7,470 bases of DNA from Spirosomataceae bacterium. Lineage in GTDB: Bacteria > Bacteroidota > Bacteroidia > Cytophagales > Spirosomataceae. The translations under genes and the position numbers were made by a program. Positions within the stretch are counted from its first letter, which is position 1; each line of letters begins with the position of its first letter. A model generated the notes under the pieces. It searched no databases. It was given only the letters and a program-made list of their open reading frames with translations, and had not been told where the DNA came from. Shown here piece after piece: positions 1 through 6,977 of the stretch. The DNA lies in assembly GCA_025455795.1 (NCBI GenBank), contig JALOLW010000194.1:1-7470 (forward strand), written 5' to 3'.

Positions 1-64
1 AATCATTGTTTTAGTTTGGTTATACAAATAAATAGGAAAATGACTGAATGGTTGTATTTCACGG

Positions 65-94
65 GGGCTTTATTGATAAAACGCCCATTTTTTG
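65..94 (+). terminator. weak terminator-like hairpin
   Basis: On the + strand GGGC (65-68) can pair with GCCC (83-86), and TTTAT (69-73) with ATAAA (76-80). This leaves a two-base bulge and a very small loop, and is followed by ATTTTTTG. The T-rich tail lies on the + strand side, so it would suit a + strand gene ending left of the window better than the minus-strand peptidase gene, which ends at 195. The rest of 1-194 shows no open frame, RNA gene or clear repeat. The stem is short and imperfect, so chance is a real alternative. Confidence 0.25.
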
Positions 95-194
95 AGATAA
101 AATCGCCGTATGCTGTACCCCACAGTTTTAGAAGCGAGTGGAGAAAGCATGATGGATTGGGGGTTGAGGGTTTGTGAAGGGGCGATTATTTTTT

Positions 195-1688
195 TCACTT
201 CCCACCGTACAATGCCTTCGCGGCGGGTTCGTACTTGTCACCGGGAGTCCAGTAAGGTTTGACGGGCTTGTTGGCGATGAGCCGCGCTGCATGGGCAAAC
301 GACTGACAAAATTTGAGCAAATAACCAAAATCCAACGTGGTGGGGTTATCACTTACTTGGTGGTAATGTTTGGTAATTTCTTCGTTGAAACTCTTGAATC
401 CGGGCGTAAAAGTAGGCGCGGGAATGCCCTTGGCCGCAAAACTGACGTTGTCGGAGCGGTCAAAAAGTCCTTGCTCGGGGGCGGGGTCGGCAAACACGTT
501 GAGGCCAAATACTTTACAGGCGGTTTCGATTTCGGGCTTGCAGTTGGTGCGGTCGAGGCCAATCACCGAGGCGATGCTCACGTCACTGTAGCCTGCACCG
601 TCGGAGTTGAGATTGAACACGCACTGATTGAGTGGCACGAGCGGATGCTCTGCGTAGTAGCGGCTACCAAGCAGCCCCACTTCTTCGCCCGTTACGGCCA
701 CGACCAAGATAGAACGTTTGGCGGGTTTGAGGGCCAAGGCTTTGGCGGCGGTCAGTATGGCTACCGTACCAAAGGCGTTGTCGCGGGCGCCGTTGAAAAT
801 ACTATCGGCGGCGGAGTACGTTCCTCCCCCTTTTTTGCCCGTACCGATATGGTCAAAGTGGGCCGTCAGCACCACGTATTCATTTTTGAGAACTGGGTCA
901 GTGCCTTCTACAACACCCACCACATTGCACGACATCACCGATACTTTTTCGCGGCCTGTGGTATGTAGCGTGGCCGATGTAGCACCCGTTTTGAGCAGTT
1001 CTACGTTCTTTTTCTGCTGACCATTGACCCAAATAAGCGGTAGCGTATTGTTGTCGCCGTTGTCCACGCTGAGTTGTTCACCGCCAAAATACCGCGAGGC
1101 AAAATTCCACGGTACTTGCGCGTTGAATAGTTCTATCAGTGCTACTGCGCCTTTTTCGGCGGCTATCTTACGCTTTTCGGTCGAGGCCGTAAAAATCTCG
1201 CGCGGGCTTTGGGCGGTAGGCGTACCCACCTGCGCCACCACGATTTTGCCTTTGACGTCGGTTTTGTAATCATCGGTCAAGCCGTAGTTCAAATACACCA
1301 AATCGGCTTTGGTAGTGAGGGCATTACCACCCAAAATCACAAATTCTTTGCCCAAGTGCAAGGTGTCGTTGTTGGCAATGATAATGCCCTCTTTGGCACT
1401 TTTTTGCATCATCAGCGGCACGGGTTGGAGGTAATCGGCTTGCCCTGCGGCGGTTTTGACCCCCAACATCCGAAACTGCTCGGCGATAAACCGCGCGGCC
1501 ACCAGGTTGCTCTGCTCGCCTGTGCGGCGGCCTTGCATCTCATCGGCGGCCAAAAAGCGCATCTGCATTTCTACTTCGGCGCGGGGGATATTGGTTTCGG
1601 GCAGTTTTTTGAAAGATTGGGCAGTAGCCAAAATACTACAAAACTGCCAAGCTATAAGGCAAGAAACGATTGATTTGGGGAGTCGCAT
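195..1688 (-). CDS. secreted M28 family zinc aminopeptidase with PA domain
   Basis: This 497-residue protein resembles family M28 exported aminopeptidases, which use two zinc ions to remove N-terminal residues from peptides. Residues 1-24 (MRLPKSIVSC... to ATAQ) form a signal peptide. About 124-235 look like a protease-associated domain (VKGKIVVAQV, AAEKGAVALIEL). The catalytic domain follows, with the usual ligands in order: His277 and Asp279 in AHFDH, bridging Asp303 in GARDN, Glu335-Glu336 in TGEEVG, Asp363 in NLNSDG, and His443 in HYHQVSDNP. All expected metal and catalytic residues are present. I chose the ATG at 1686-1688 because the signal peptide starts there. An in-frame ATG at 1766 would overlap the stop of the sortase gene and add 26 residues with no family look. 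The gene starts 74 bp after the sortase gene and has a probable promoter of its own. There is no type IX sorting domain at the C-terminus (it ends AAKALYGGK), so the product is probably periplasmic. Substrate specificity cannot be read from the sequence. Confidence 0.92.
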   Translation of the reverse strand: MRLPKSIVSCLIAWQFCSILATAQSFKKLPETNIPRAEVEMQMRFLAADEMQGRRTGEQSNLVAARFIAEQFRMLGVKTAAGQADYLQPVPLMMQKSAKEGIIIANNDTLHLGKEFVILGGNALTTKADLVYLNYGLTDDYKTDVKGKIVVAQVGTPTAQSPREIFTASTEKRKIAAEKGAVALIELFNAQVPWNFASRYFGGEQLSVDNGDNNTLPLIWVNGQQKKNVELLKTGATSATLHTTGREKVSVMSCNVVGVVEGTDPVLKNEYVVLTAHFDHIGTGKKGGGTYSAADSIFNGARDNAFGTVAILTAAKALALKPAKRSILVVAVTGEEVGLLGSRYYAEHPLVPLNQCVFNLNSDGAGYSDVSIASVIGLDRTNCKPEIETACKVFGLNVFADPAPEQGLFDRSDNVSFAAKGIPAPTFTPGFKSFNEEITKHYHQVSDNPTTLDFGYLLKFCQSFAHAARLIANKPVKPYWTPGDKYEPAAKALYGGK

Positions 1689-1711
1689 GGTGAAAAAGGG
1701 TTTGATTGGAA

Positions 1712-1745
1712 CAAAAATAAGGATGTTTTCGGTAAAGGCGGCAAA
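1712..1745 (-). promoter_or_regulatory. probable Bacteroidota-type promoter for the M28 peptidase gene
   Basis: Read on the minus strand, TTTG (1745-1742) is followed after 22 bases by TATTTTTG (1719-1712). This fits the consensus of Bacteroidota housekeeping promoters, TTG, 17-23 bases, TAnnTTTG, with a perfect -7 element. Transcription would begin near 1705-1707, giving a leader of roughly 17-20 bases before the ATG at 1688. The site falls in the gap between the sortase stop and the peptidase start, where a promoter would be useful. The motif is short and AT-rich, so a chance match is possible, but position and spacing support it. Confidence 0.45.
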
Positions 1746-1762
1746 AGTGCAAAGCATTGTGG

Positions 1763-4700
1763 TCAAGGACGGAGCAAGACCAGTCGCCCGTTGAAATGCT
1801 CTTGGGTTCCGTCAGGCCATTCGACCGTGGCCTTGTACACATACGAACCATTGGGAGTGGCAGGGTTGGGTTGCCAAAACAGCTCGTTGGTGCCTACACT
1901 CGCGGGTTGCTCGTGGGTATGCAACACCCGCCCCATGAGGTCATAAACTGTCCAAAGTACCCGTTGGGGAGCGGTTGGGGCTTGTACCAACAGTTCGAGT
2001 TTGGCGTACCAAGAAGCAGGATTCGGATAAAGTCGCGCTTCGGTGGGTTGCGGTTGGGCGGCTACCTGAAATTGGATTTGATAAGGCTGACTTGTGTTCT
2101 TGTTGGCGTCGCAGCCCGTCACGAGTAGCGTGTATTTGCCTGCCGCGAGCGTCCCCACGCGCAGGGTAGCGGCGAGTTCGTTGGTAGCACGGTTGGCAAG
2201 AGTGATATTGCGATAATTGAGTCGTTCAAAATTGCACTTTTCACAACGTTTCCAAAAAATTTCCATCAGCGTCGTGTCGGTGGCAATGAGCGTATTTTCG
2301 TCGCGGAGGAATACCGTAACCTCGGGCGTATTTCGGACAAAATCGTCGTTTTTGAGGCGTTTTTGGTCAAAAAAGGCTTCAATCACGGGTGGCAGGCGGT
2401 CGGGCAGAATGTCCAACGGATAGGCCACCAACGAGGCGGCTTTGGTCCAATCTATGTCGAGCGAGGCGGTGTTGTTGGTTTCGCTGATTTCGGCAATGCT
2501 CTGGTCGGCGTCGGCCATGACTTCAATGCGTTGGAGGTCGGTTTCTTTGGCAAAAGCCACCAAAATCGTGTCTTGAAAAGCCACTGATTTGACCAAAACT
2601 GCCCGCTCCACAGTGCGCCCGTTGCGGAAAGTCACTTTAGCCCGCACCCGCAGATTGGTGAGAGAATCGTACAGTCCCAAGTTGGACACTATGGCCCCGA
2701 CTTGCACCGAATCTGCCCGCGAGAGCGGTGTCACTTGGTTTTTGGATTGGACAAAAACACCCGTTTTTTCAATGCCAAAGTCAGGTTTGGTTTGGGGGTA
2801 AATCACCAATGCAGGGTCGCCTTGTAAAACGCTTTGGTGGATATTGGCCAACATAAAAAAGTCATTTTCAGCCTGTTTGCTCAGGCGGCGGTTGGCTTCT
2901 TGCTGCACTTGGCCGATAGAAGCCCCGATTTGCTGGCGGTCGTTGAACAAGGTGCGATACAGCACATCCAAATGCGTCTGCGTCGTACCCGAATAGCTCC
3001 AAAACGAGTGCGCCAACACCCCAATCGCGCCACGGTTGGGCGTAAAAAGCCAGTCGGTGGTGAGGGTAGTTTGTCGCAAAAATACATTGCCCACGCCGCA
3101 GCCGTTGAAATACATAAAAGGATAACGCGGCTGATTGTTGAGGCCGTTGCCTGCGGTTGAAGCAAAACCGATGTTGAGGTCGGTGACGTTGGGCGAAGCA
3201 TGTCCAAAAAAAGTGATAAGCCCCACGCCGTCGTTGAGTTGGGGCGAAATATTGACGTTTTCGACCTCCACGGGGCTTTGTTTGCTGAGAGCCGCCGTGC
3301 GTGCGCCTATCCAACGGCGGTTGGGCAGTGTGCTAAGATTGTCCAGTACATTTCGCAAATCGCTGATTTCGCTTTCTGATTTGCCACCGCTCAAATGCAA
3401 AATGCGTTTGCGCCAGAGTTCGTTGGGGGCATTGGCTTCAAACTCCCGCACTTTTTGCAAATATACCAGTGCCTCCTCGTTGCGGGTCACACTCAGGCGG
3501 CCTGTGGGCATGGCGGGGACTTCGGGGGCTTCGTTGGCGAGTCCCTGCGTAAAAAGAATATCAGACGCAGGATAGCCCCACGACGGCACGAGGTCGTCGG
3601 GGTTGTTGCGGAGGAGTTCGGGAAACGAAATCCCGCGCCCCAGCAACAGCAAATAAGGCCGCTGCCCACCGCTCAACATCCAATCGGCCCACCGCCGTAC
3701 CGCCACTGGATGACGTTCTCCGTAGCCAAATTGCTCATAAACATCTTGAATGTCAAATACTTTGACTCGATAGCTTCCGCCCGCTACCGACTGCCGATAT
3801 TGGGCGTAGGCATTGGCACTCTCGCGCAGGCGGGGATGCGTGAGAATGAGGTAATTGGCGGTTTTGTTGTCTATATTTTCAAAACGAACAGTCGTCACGG
3901 ACACGGGTGTTTTGAGCGTATTGGTCACCCACAATTTGCGGGCTTGGGCGGTTTCGGGGACAATGACCGACAGCGTATTGCCTTCGCGCGTGGTGGCGAG
4001 CAAGCGCGGCGTGGCGCGTTGGGTGATGTCCCACACCTGCGCGTCGGTGGGCGCGTTGGGGATACGTACAAGCGATGTCTCCGCCGCGTTGGCACGGAGA
4101 TAAAACACTTTCTGCGTCAGCCCTGTCATGTCAAAACTTTGCGGATAAGTGAGCTTGTGGTAAGTGAGTGAATAAATCTCAAACGGGTCTCTGCTCGCGG
4201 CTCGCAACGAGAACTGCACACGCCCGTCGGGCGTTAAGTCGCTGTCGGAGAGGTCAGTGTTGATGATTTTTGGCAAAAATCCGAAAAAATCTACTTGGGC
4301 AAAAGTGCGTGGTGAAACGCCTACCGACGCGCTGATTTGGTGAAAAAACTCTGTCCGTCCGTTGAGCATTAATTCCAACTTCGGCCTGAAGGCATTGCGC
4401 ACCCAATTGGTCAAAGACACATTCCAAATCGCCGTCGAGTCGCGCCGAATCCATTTGCCCGTGCGGCCTTCGCCTTGTTCATAAAAACTCTGTTGCAAGA
4501 ACGGCACAGGCCCCGTGGAATTGTTGAACGAAAACTCATCGTTAAAAAGCCTTAGCTGTTGCTCCAAGTGGTAGGTTTCGGGCGTAATGCCAAAAGCAGC
4601 GGGTGAAAGTTGCGGTATGCGAAGGCCATTGGACGTGCCAACGGTGAGAAAATAGGCGGTATTTTCGGAAAAAAGGCTGTAATGCGCGTGAGGACGTGCG

Positions 4701-5092
4701 CTGCGTGGCCGATACAAAAGACTGTCTTGAGCACCGTCGTTGGCTTCGGCGTAAAACTCCACAAAATCGCTACCAACGCGCAGGGCTATCTCGGTGCCAC
4801 GGTGGAAAAGTTGAAATCGCACGGGGTCGGTAGTAGGGAAACCTGTTTGGGTGAGTTGCGCAAAAGAAAGCCGATAAATGCCGTTTTCGGCAATGGTGAT
4901 TTTGAGATAGGGCTGATTGTACCTAATCCACTCGTTGCCGTAGCGGGCTTGGGCAGTGGCTATGTTTAAACCAAAACTGCCAATTAAGATAATAAATATT
5001 GAACCGCAAAGACACAAAGACGCGAAGCATTTCCCTGCGTCTTTGCATCCTTGCGGTTCAAAAATAGAGGGGGTCAATTTTACAAGCCTCAT
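1763..5092 (-). CDS. porU2: type IX secretion system sortase, PorU family (PorU2-like, peptidase C25)
   Basis: The 1109-residue protein resembles PorU, the outer-membrane cysteine peptidase that removes the C-terminal sorting domain of type IX cargo and attaches the cargo to the cell surface. Visible parts: signal peptide 1-49 ending ATAQA; a beta-rich N-terminal region to about 410; a C25 (gingipain-like) domain at about 413-766 with the catalytic pair His631 (FFGHASPN) and Cys665 (YFNGCGVGN); a CARDB/Ig-like segment at about 770-880 (ISETNNTASLDI); a further Ig-like segment with a CxxC pair (Cys950, Cys953); and a type IX sorting domain at about 1021-1109 (LYPNPASW, YDLMGRVL, NGSYVYKA). Length matches PorU (about 1100-1200 residues). 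I prefer the ATG at 5090-5092 because MRLVKL gives a basic signal-peptide start. The frame is open to an ATG at 5179, but that start overlaps the hydrolase gene. No porV-like partner is next to it, which together with the family look is why I call it PorU2-like; canonical PorU remains possible. Its signal-peptide region contains a palindromic repeat at 4999-5061, described separately. Confidence 0.85.
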   Translation of the reverse strand: MRLVKLTPSIFEPQGCKDAGKCFASLCLCGSIFIILIGSFGLNIATAQARYGNEWIRYNQPYLKITIAENGIYRLSFAQLTQTGFPTTDPVRFQLFHRGTEIALRVGSDFVEFYAEANDGAQDSLLYRPRSARPHAHYSLFSENTAYFLTVGTSNGLRIPQLSPAAFGITPETYHLEQQLRLFNDEFSFNNSTGPVPFLQQSFYEQGEGRTGKWIRRDSTAIWNVSLTNWVRNAFRPKLELMLNGRTEFFHQISASVGVSPRTFAQVDFFGFLPKIINTDLSDSDLTPDGRVQFSLRAASRDPFEIYSLTYHKLTYPQSFDMTGLTQKVFYLRANAAETSLVRIPNAPTDAQVWDITQRATPRLLATTREGNTLSVIVPETAQARKLWVTNTLKTPVSVTTVRFENIDNKTANYLILTHPRLRESANAYAQYRQSVAGGSYRVKVFDIQDVYEQFGYGERHPVAVRRWADWMLSGGQRPYLLLLGRGISFPELLRNNPDDLVPSWGYPASDILFTQGLANEAPEVPAMPTGRLSVTRNEEALVYLQKVREFEANAPNELWRKRILHLSGGKSESEISDLRNVLDNLSTLPNRRWIGARTAALSKQSPVEVENVNISPQLNDGVGLITFFGHASPNVTDLNIGFASTAGNGLNNQPRYPFMYFNGCGVGNVFLRQTTLTTDWLFTPNRGAIGVLAHSFWSYSGTTQTHLDVLYRTLFNDRQQIGASIGQVQQEANRRLSKQAENDFFMLANIHQSVLQGDPALVIYPQTKPDFGIEKTGVFVQSKNQVTPLSRADSVQVGAIVSNLGLYDSLTNLRVRAKVTFRNGRTVERAVLVKSVAFQDTILVAFAKETDLQRIEVMADADQSIAEISETNNTASLDIDWTKAASLVAYPLDILPDRLPPVIEAFFDQKRLKNDDFVRNTPEVTVFLRDENTLIATDTTLMEIFWKRCEKCNFERLNYRNITLANRATNELAATLRVGTLAAGKYTLLVTGCDANKNTSQPYQIQFQVAAQPQPTEARLYPNPASWYAKLELLVQAPTAPQRVLWTVYDLMGRVLHTHEQPASVGTNELFWQPNPATPNGSYVYKATVEWPDGTQEHFNGRLVLLRP
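4999..5061 (-). repeat. 63-bp palindromic intergenic-type repeat inside the sortase signal peptide
   Basis: The arms are 4999-5023 and 5037-5061, with a loop of about 13 bases. On the + strand the left arm opens TTGAACCGCAAAGACACAAA and the right arm closes TTGCGGTTCAA. They match at 22 of 25 positions. The three mismatches would be A-C pairs in + strand RNA but G-U wobbles in the minus-strand (sortase) mRNA, so the transcript can form an unbroken 25-bp stem. The CGCAAAGAC wording is of a kind seen in dispersed intergenic palindromes of Bacteroidota (from memory, not searched). Here it encodes about 21 residues of the sortase N-terminus (FEPQGCKDAG... to CLCGS) and keeps the frame. No clear target-site duplication is visible. 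Confidence 0.8.
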
Positions 5093-5097
5093 CTGTT

Positions 5098-5117
5098 TTG
5101 CGCGATTTTTGGCGCAA
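5098..5117 (-). promoter_or_regulatory. small hairpin just upstream of the sortase start codon
   Basis: TTGCGC (5098-5103) and GCGCAA (5112-5117) are perfect inverted arms of six bases around an eight-base loop. In the sortase mRNA the stem ends five bases before the ATG at 5092, where ribosome binding would occur. It lies in the 56-bp gap after the hydrolase stop (5149-5151). No T-run follows, so it is not a standard intrinsic terminator. It could lower translation initiation, or be chance. Confidence 0.3.
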
Positions 5118-5148
5118 TTTCGTAAAAAATCGGCAACAAAAGCATTGA

Positions 5149-6051
5149 TTATTTCAACAACCCCATCGCTTCCATCCATCCTTTGCAGTGGTTAGACCAG
5201 TTTTTGACCGAGCCTTTTTGTTTGGTAGCCAACCCAAAACCGTGTCCGCCGTTCTCATAGACAAGCATCGAAGCGGGGATGTTGAGTTGGCGAAGAGCCG
5301 AGTAGTACAAGATACTGTTTTCGACAGGCACGGCCTTGTCGTCGGAGGCATGAACCAGCAGGGTGGGGGGTGTTTGGGCAGAAACTTGTTTCTCGTTGGA
5401 GTAGTGTTCCATCATTTCAGGACTGGGGTTTTTGCCCAAAAGATTCTCAAAAGACCCCCCGTGTTTGTGTACACCCGACGATACCACAGGGTACATCAAA
5501 ATCGAAAAATCGGGTTTGTAAATCTCAGCGTTGGGTAGATTTTGGCGGTGCCAATGCGTACTCAATGTCGAAGCCAAATGCCCTCCTGCCGAAAAGCCCA
5601 TCACTCCAATACGCTTAGGGTCAATGCGATACGTGTTGGCATTTTCTCGAATCAGCTTCATGGCTTGCATGGCATCTTGAAGCGGTACTTCGTGTTTGTT
5701 GCGCCAAAGGGCATCGTCGGGAAGGCGGTATTTGAGGACGAAAGCTGTCACGCCAAAGCTATTGAACCACTTGGCTACGTCGGTACCTTCGTGACCTGCG
5801 GCTTCGATGCGGTAGCCGCCCCCTGGACAAATCAAGACCGCCGTTCCGTTAGGATTGGGGGGTGAGTAAACGCTCATCGAAGGCAAGACGATGTTGGAAA
5901 TACGCATGATACCGTTGGCATCAACGTCCACCTTTTCTTGGATGGTTTTGTTTTGAAGGTCGTTGGGGATTTGACCACTGGGCCAAAGCGGTATGACAGT
6001 CTGGGCTTTCACGGCAAATGCGATGGTAAAGAGGAAGATAAAAAGTTTCAT
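5149..6051 (-). CDS. secreted alpha/beta-hydrolase, carbohydrate-esterase type (acetylxylan esterase-like)
   Basis: This 300-residue protein looks like the BD-FAE/acetylxylan-esterase branch of alpha/beta-hydrolases, often listed as lipase/esterase or xylanase-associated esterase. Such enzymes remove acetyl or feruloyl groups from plant polysaccharides. Residues 1-16 (MKLFIFLFTIAFAVKA) form a signal peptide. The oxyanion region is CPGGGY (75-80). The nucleophile is Ser154 in GFSAGGH, the acid probably Asp238 in HASDDKAVP, and the base His270 in NGGHGFG, so the triad is complete. The length is normal for a single-domain enzyme. The ATG at 6049-6051 begins directly with the signal peptide. Upstream lies a repeat-rich 263-bp gap, in which I found no convincing TAnnTTTG promoter; the gene ends 56 bp before the sortase start, so co-transcription of the two is possible. 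No polysaccharide-use genes (SusC/SusD, glycoside hydrolases) are adjacent, so the substrate is uncertain and the enzyme could act on other esters. Confidence 0.88.
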   Translation of the reverse strand: MKLFIFLFTIAFAVKAQTVIPLWPSGQIPNDLQNKTIQEKVDVDANGIMRISNIVLPSMSVYSPPNPNGTAVLICPGGGYRIEAAGHEGTDVAKWFNSFGVTAFVLKYRLPDDALWRNKHEVPLQDAMQAMKLIRENANTYRIDPKRIGVMGFSAGGHLASTLSTHWHRQNLPNAEIYKPDFSILMYPVVSSGVHKHGGSFENLLGKNPSPEMMEHYSNEKQVSAQTPPTLLVHASDDKAVPVENSILYYSALRQLNIPASMLVYENGGHGFGLATKQKGSVKNWSNHCKGWMEAMGLLK

Positions 6052-6053
6052 TA

Positions 6054-6120
6054 GGTTTATGGTTTATCGTTTGAAAGTTTGAGGTTTATCGCTTGAAGGT
6101 TAAAAGGTTTATCCTTTGAT
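6054..6120. repeat. degenerate direct-repeat array, unit GGTTTATC
   Basis: On the + strand GGTTTAT(C) occurs at 6054, 6061, 6083 and 6106. The two spaced units are 22 and 23 bp long and share the form GGTTTATCGyTTGAArGTT. The last copy stops at 6120. Read as hydrolase mRNA, the leader carries four AUAAACC blocks, the final one three bases before the ATG. An inverted 11-bp copy (AAACGATAAAC, 6287-6297, complement of 6062-6072) lies at the other end of the same gap. The repeats are too short and degenerate for CRISPR. Function unknown. Confidence 0.7.
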
Positions 6121-6154
6121 ATGGATTTTTAGATTTGAAAAATGTTGATTGTTC

Positions 6155-6273
6155 GACAATTTTTGGGGTAAAATGGGATTACACAAAGTTTTGCACAGAG
6201 CACCACAGAGATTAAAGTAGTGATAGTCTGGTATTTTGTTCTCTGTATAATTTTGACCACCACAAAAATTGTC
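6155..6273. repeat. 119-bp imperfect palindrome with 11-bp terminal inverted repeats
   Basis: GACAATTTTTG (6155-6165) and its perfect complement CAAAAATTGTC (6263-6273) bound a stretch that has a second, inner inverted pair, ACAGAGA (6205-6211) and TCTCTGT (6240-6246). On the minus strand the interior reads CTCTGTGGTGCTCTGTG and, further on, CTTTGTGTAAT. This CTCTGTG/CTTTGTG wording resembles intergenic repeats widespread in Bacteroidota and other bacteria (from memory, not searched). The element has no coding capacity I would credit. It may be a non-autonomous mobile or REP-like relic, or a structured leader. Confidence 0.55.
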
Positions 6274-6314
6274 AAGAGAGAGTCTGAAACGATAAACATC
6301 CAAACGAAAAACGT

Positions 6315-6929
6315 TCAAATCCCATGATGGTACAGCAAAAAAGCAAAAAGGTACAGCCAAAGTATATCCACAAAATGCCAGTACAGCACAATAAGCCGCA
6401 TACGGAGTTGGTTGGGGGGATTGACACTAAACACAAACGAGTCCACATACGAATGATTTTGGAAGGCTTTAAAAAACAGCCAAGCCAACGCCCCAATCCC
6501 AATTAAAATATGCAACACGTGCAGCCCCGACAACACATACACAAAGCCCACCGACGGATTTTTGACGGTGCTGACGCCCGCATCAATCAACTGCTTCCAG
6601 CCCATTAGTTGCAAAATCACAAACAAAACACCCAACAGTAGCGTAGCGACGAGATTGGCCCGAAAAGAACTAAAATGGTCGGTTTTGAAAGCCCGATGCG
6701 ACAAGTGTAGCGTAAAACTGCTCAACACGATAGCCGCAGTACTCACCCAAAACAGACTTGGCAACGATACATCGGTCCAATATACCCCCGCCGATTTGCG
6801 CAAAGCATACACCGCCAGCAATACGGTAAAAATCAATACACTACCCAAAATGCCTAATCCAAGCATAAACTTGAACGGTTCGCGGCGTTTGGTGAAGCGA
6901 TTTTCTTTGATGTGTGTAGTACGAGGCAC
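6315..6929 (-). CDS. cytochrome c oxidase subunit III (haem-copper oxidase subunit III)
   Basis: This 204-residue inner-membrane protein resembles subunit III of haem-copper oxidases, the helper subunit that stabilises subunit I and supports proton uptake in the terminal oxidase of respiration. Five membrane helices are visible at about 22-42, 57-76, 92-110, 128-151 and 180-201. Family marks are the His pair in SGLHVLHILIG (137 and 140) and the last-helix motif YWHFVDILWLYLF (from 183). Five helices and about 200 residues fit the short form common in bacteria. I chose the GTG at 6927-6929, giving MPRTTHIKENRFTKRREPF, because AAAAGAAG lies a few bases upstream; a TTG at 6963-6965 would add 12 mostly basic and hydrophobic residues. 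An internal ATG at residue 22 would remove the conserved basic N-terminus. The gene starts 48 bp after the ispE stop and may be read through from it. No subunit I or II is in the window. Confidence 0.88.
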   Translation of the reverse strand: MPRTTHIKENRFTKRREPFKFMLGLGILGSVLIFTVLLAVYALRKSAGVYWTDVSLPSLFWVSTAAIVLSSFTLHLSHRAFKTDHFSSFRANLVATLLLGVLFVILQLMGWKQLIDAGVSTVKNPSVGFVYVLSGLHVLHILIGIGALAWLFFKAFQNHSYVDSFVFSVNPPNQLRMRLIVLYWHFVDILWLYLFAFLLYHHGI

Positions 6930-6977
6930 GAATCTTCTTTTGTTTTTTCGGATGATAATTAACAAATAACCAACTAC

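Noticed and set aside
174..968. Plus-strand open frame of 264 codons
   Set aside because: It lies fully antisense to the M28 peptidase gene, whose catalytic motifs are intact, and its translation has low-complexity glycine/valine-rich composition with no family look.
1689..1766. Upstream ATG giving an M28 peptidase 26 residues longer
   Set aside because: It overlaps the sortase stop codon, covers the probable promoter, and precedes a good signal peptide that starts at 1688.
3395..4171. Plus-strand open frame of 258 codons
   Set aside because: Antisense to the conserved C25 region of the sortase gene; no recognisable domain. Treated as a shadow.
4999..5061. Lipoprotein signal peptide created by the cysteines of the repeat
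   Set aside because: None of the cysteines has a proper lipobox before it (for example ASLC and LCLC have Leu at the -1 position), and the cleavage site after ATAQA is better.
5093..5179. Upstream ATG giving a sortase 29 residues longer
   Set aside because: It would overlap the end of the hydrolase gene by 31 bases and put a charged stretch ahead of the signal peptide; the ATG at 5092 gives a normal basic start.
6054..6120. CRISPR array
   Set aside because: Units are 22-23 bp with no unique spacers and the conserved core is only eight bases; no cas gene is present.
6109..6360. Minus-strand 83-codon frame across the gap between the oxidase subunit and hydrolase genes
   Set aside because: It overlaps the 3' end of the oxidase subunit gene and mostly translates the palindromic repeat; no signal peptide, no family look.
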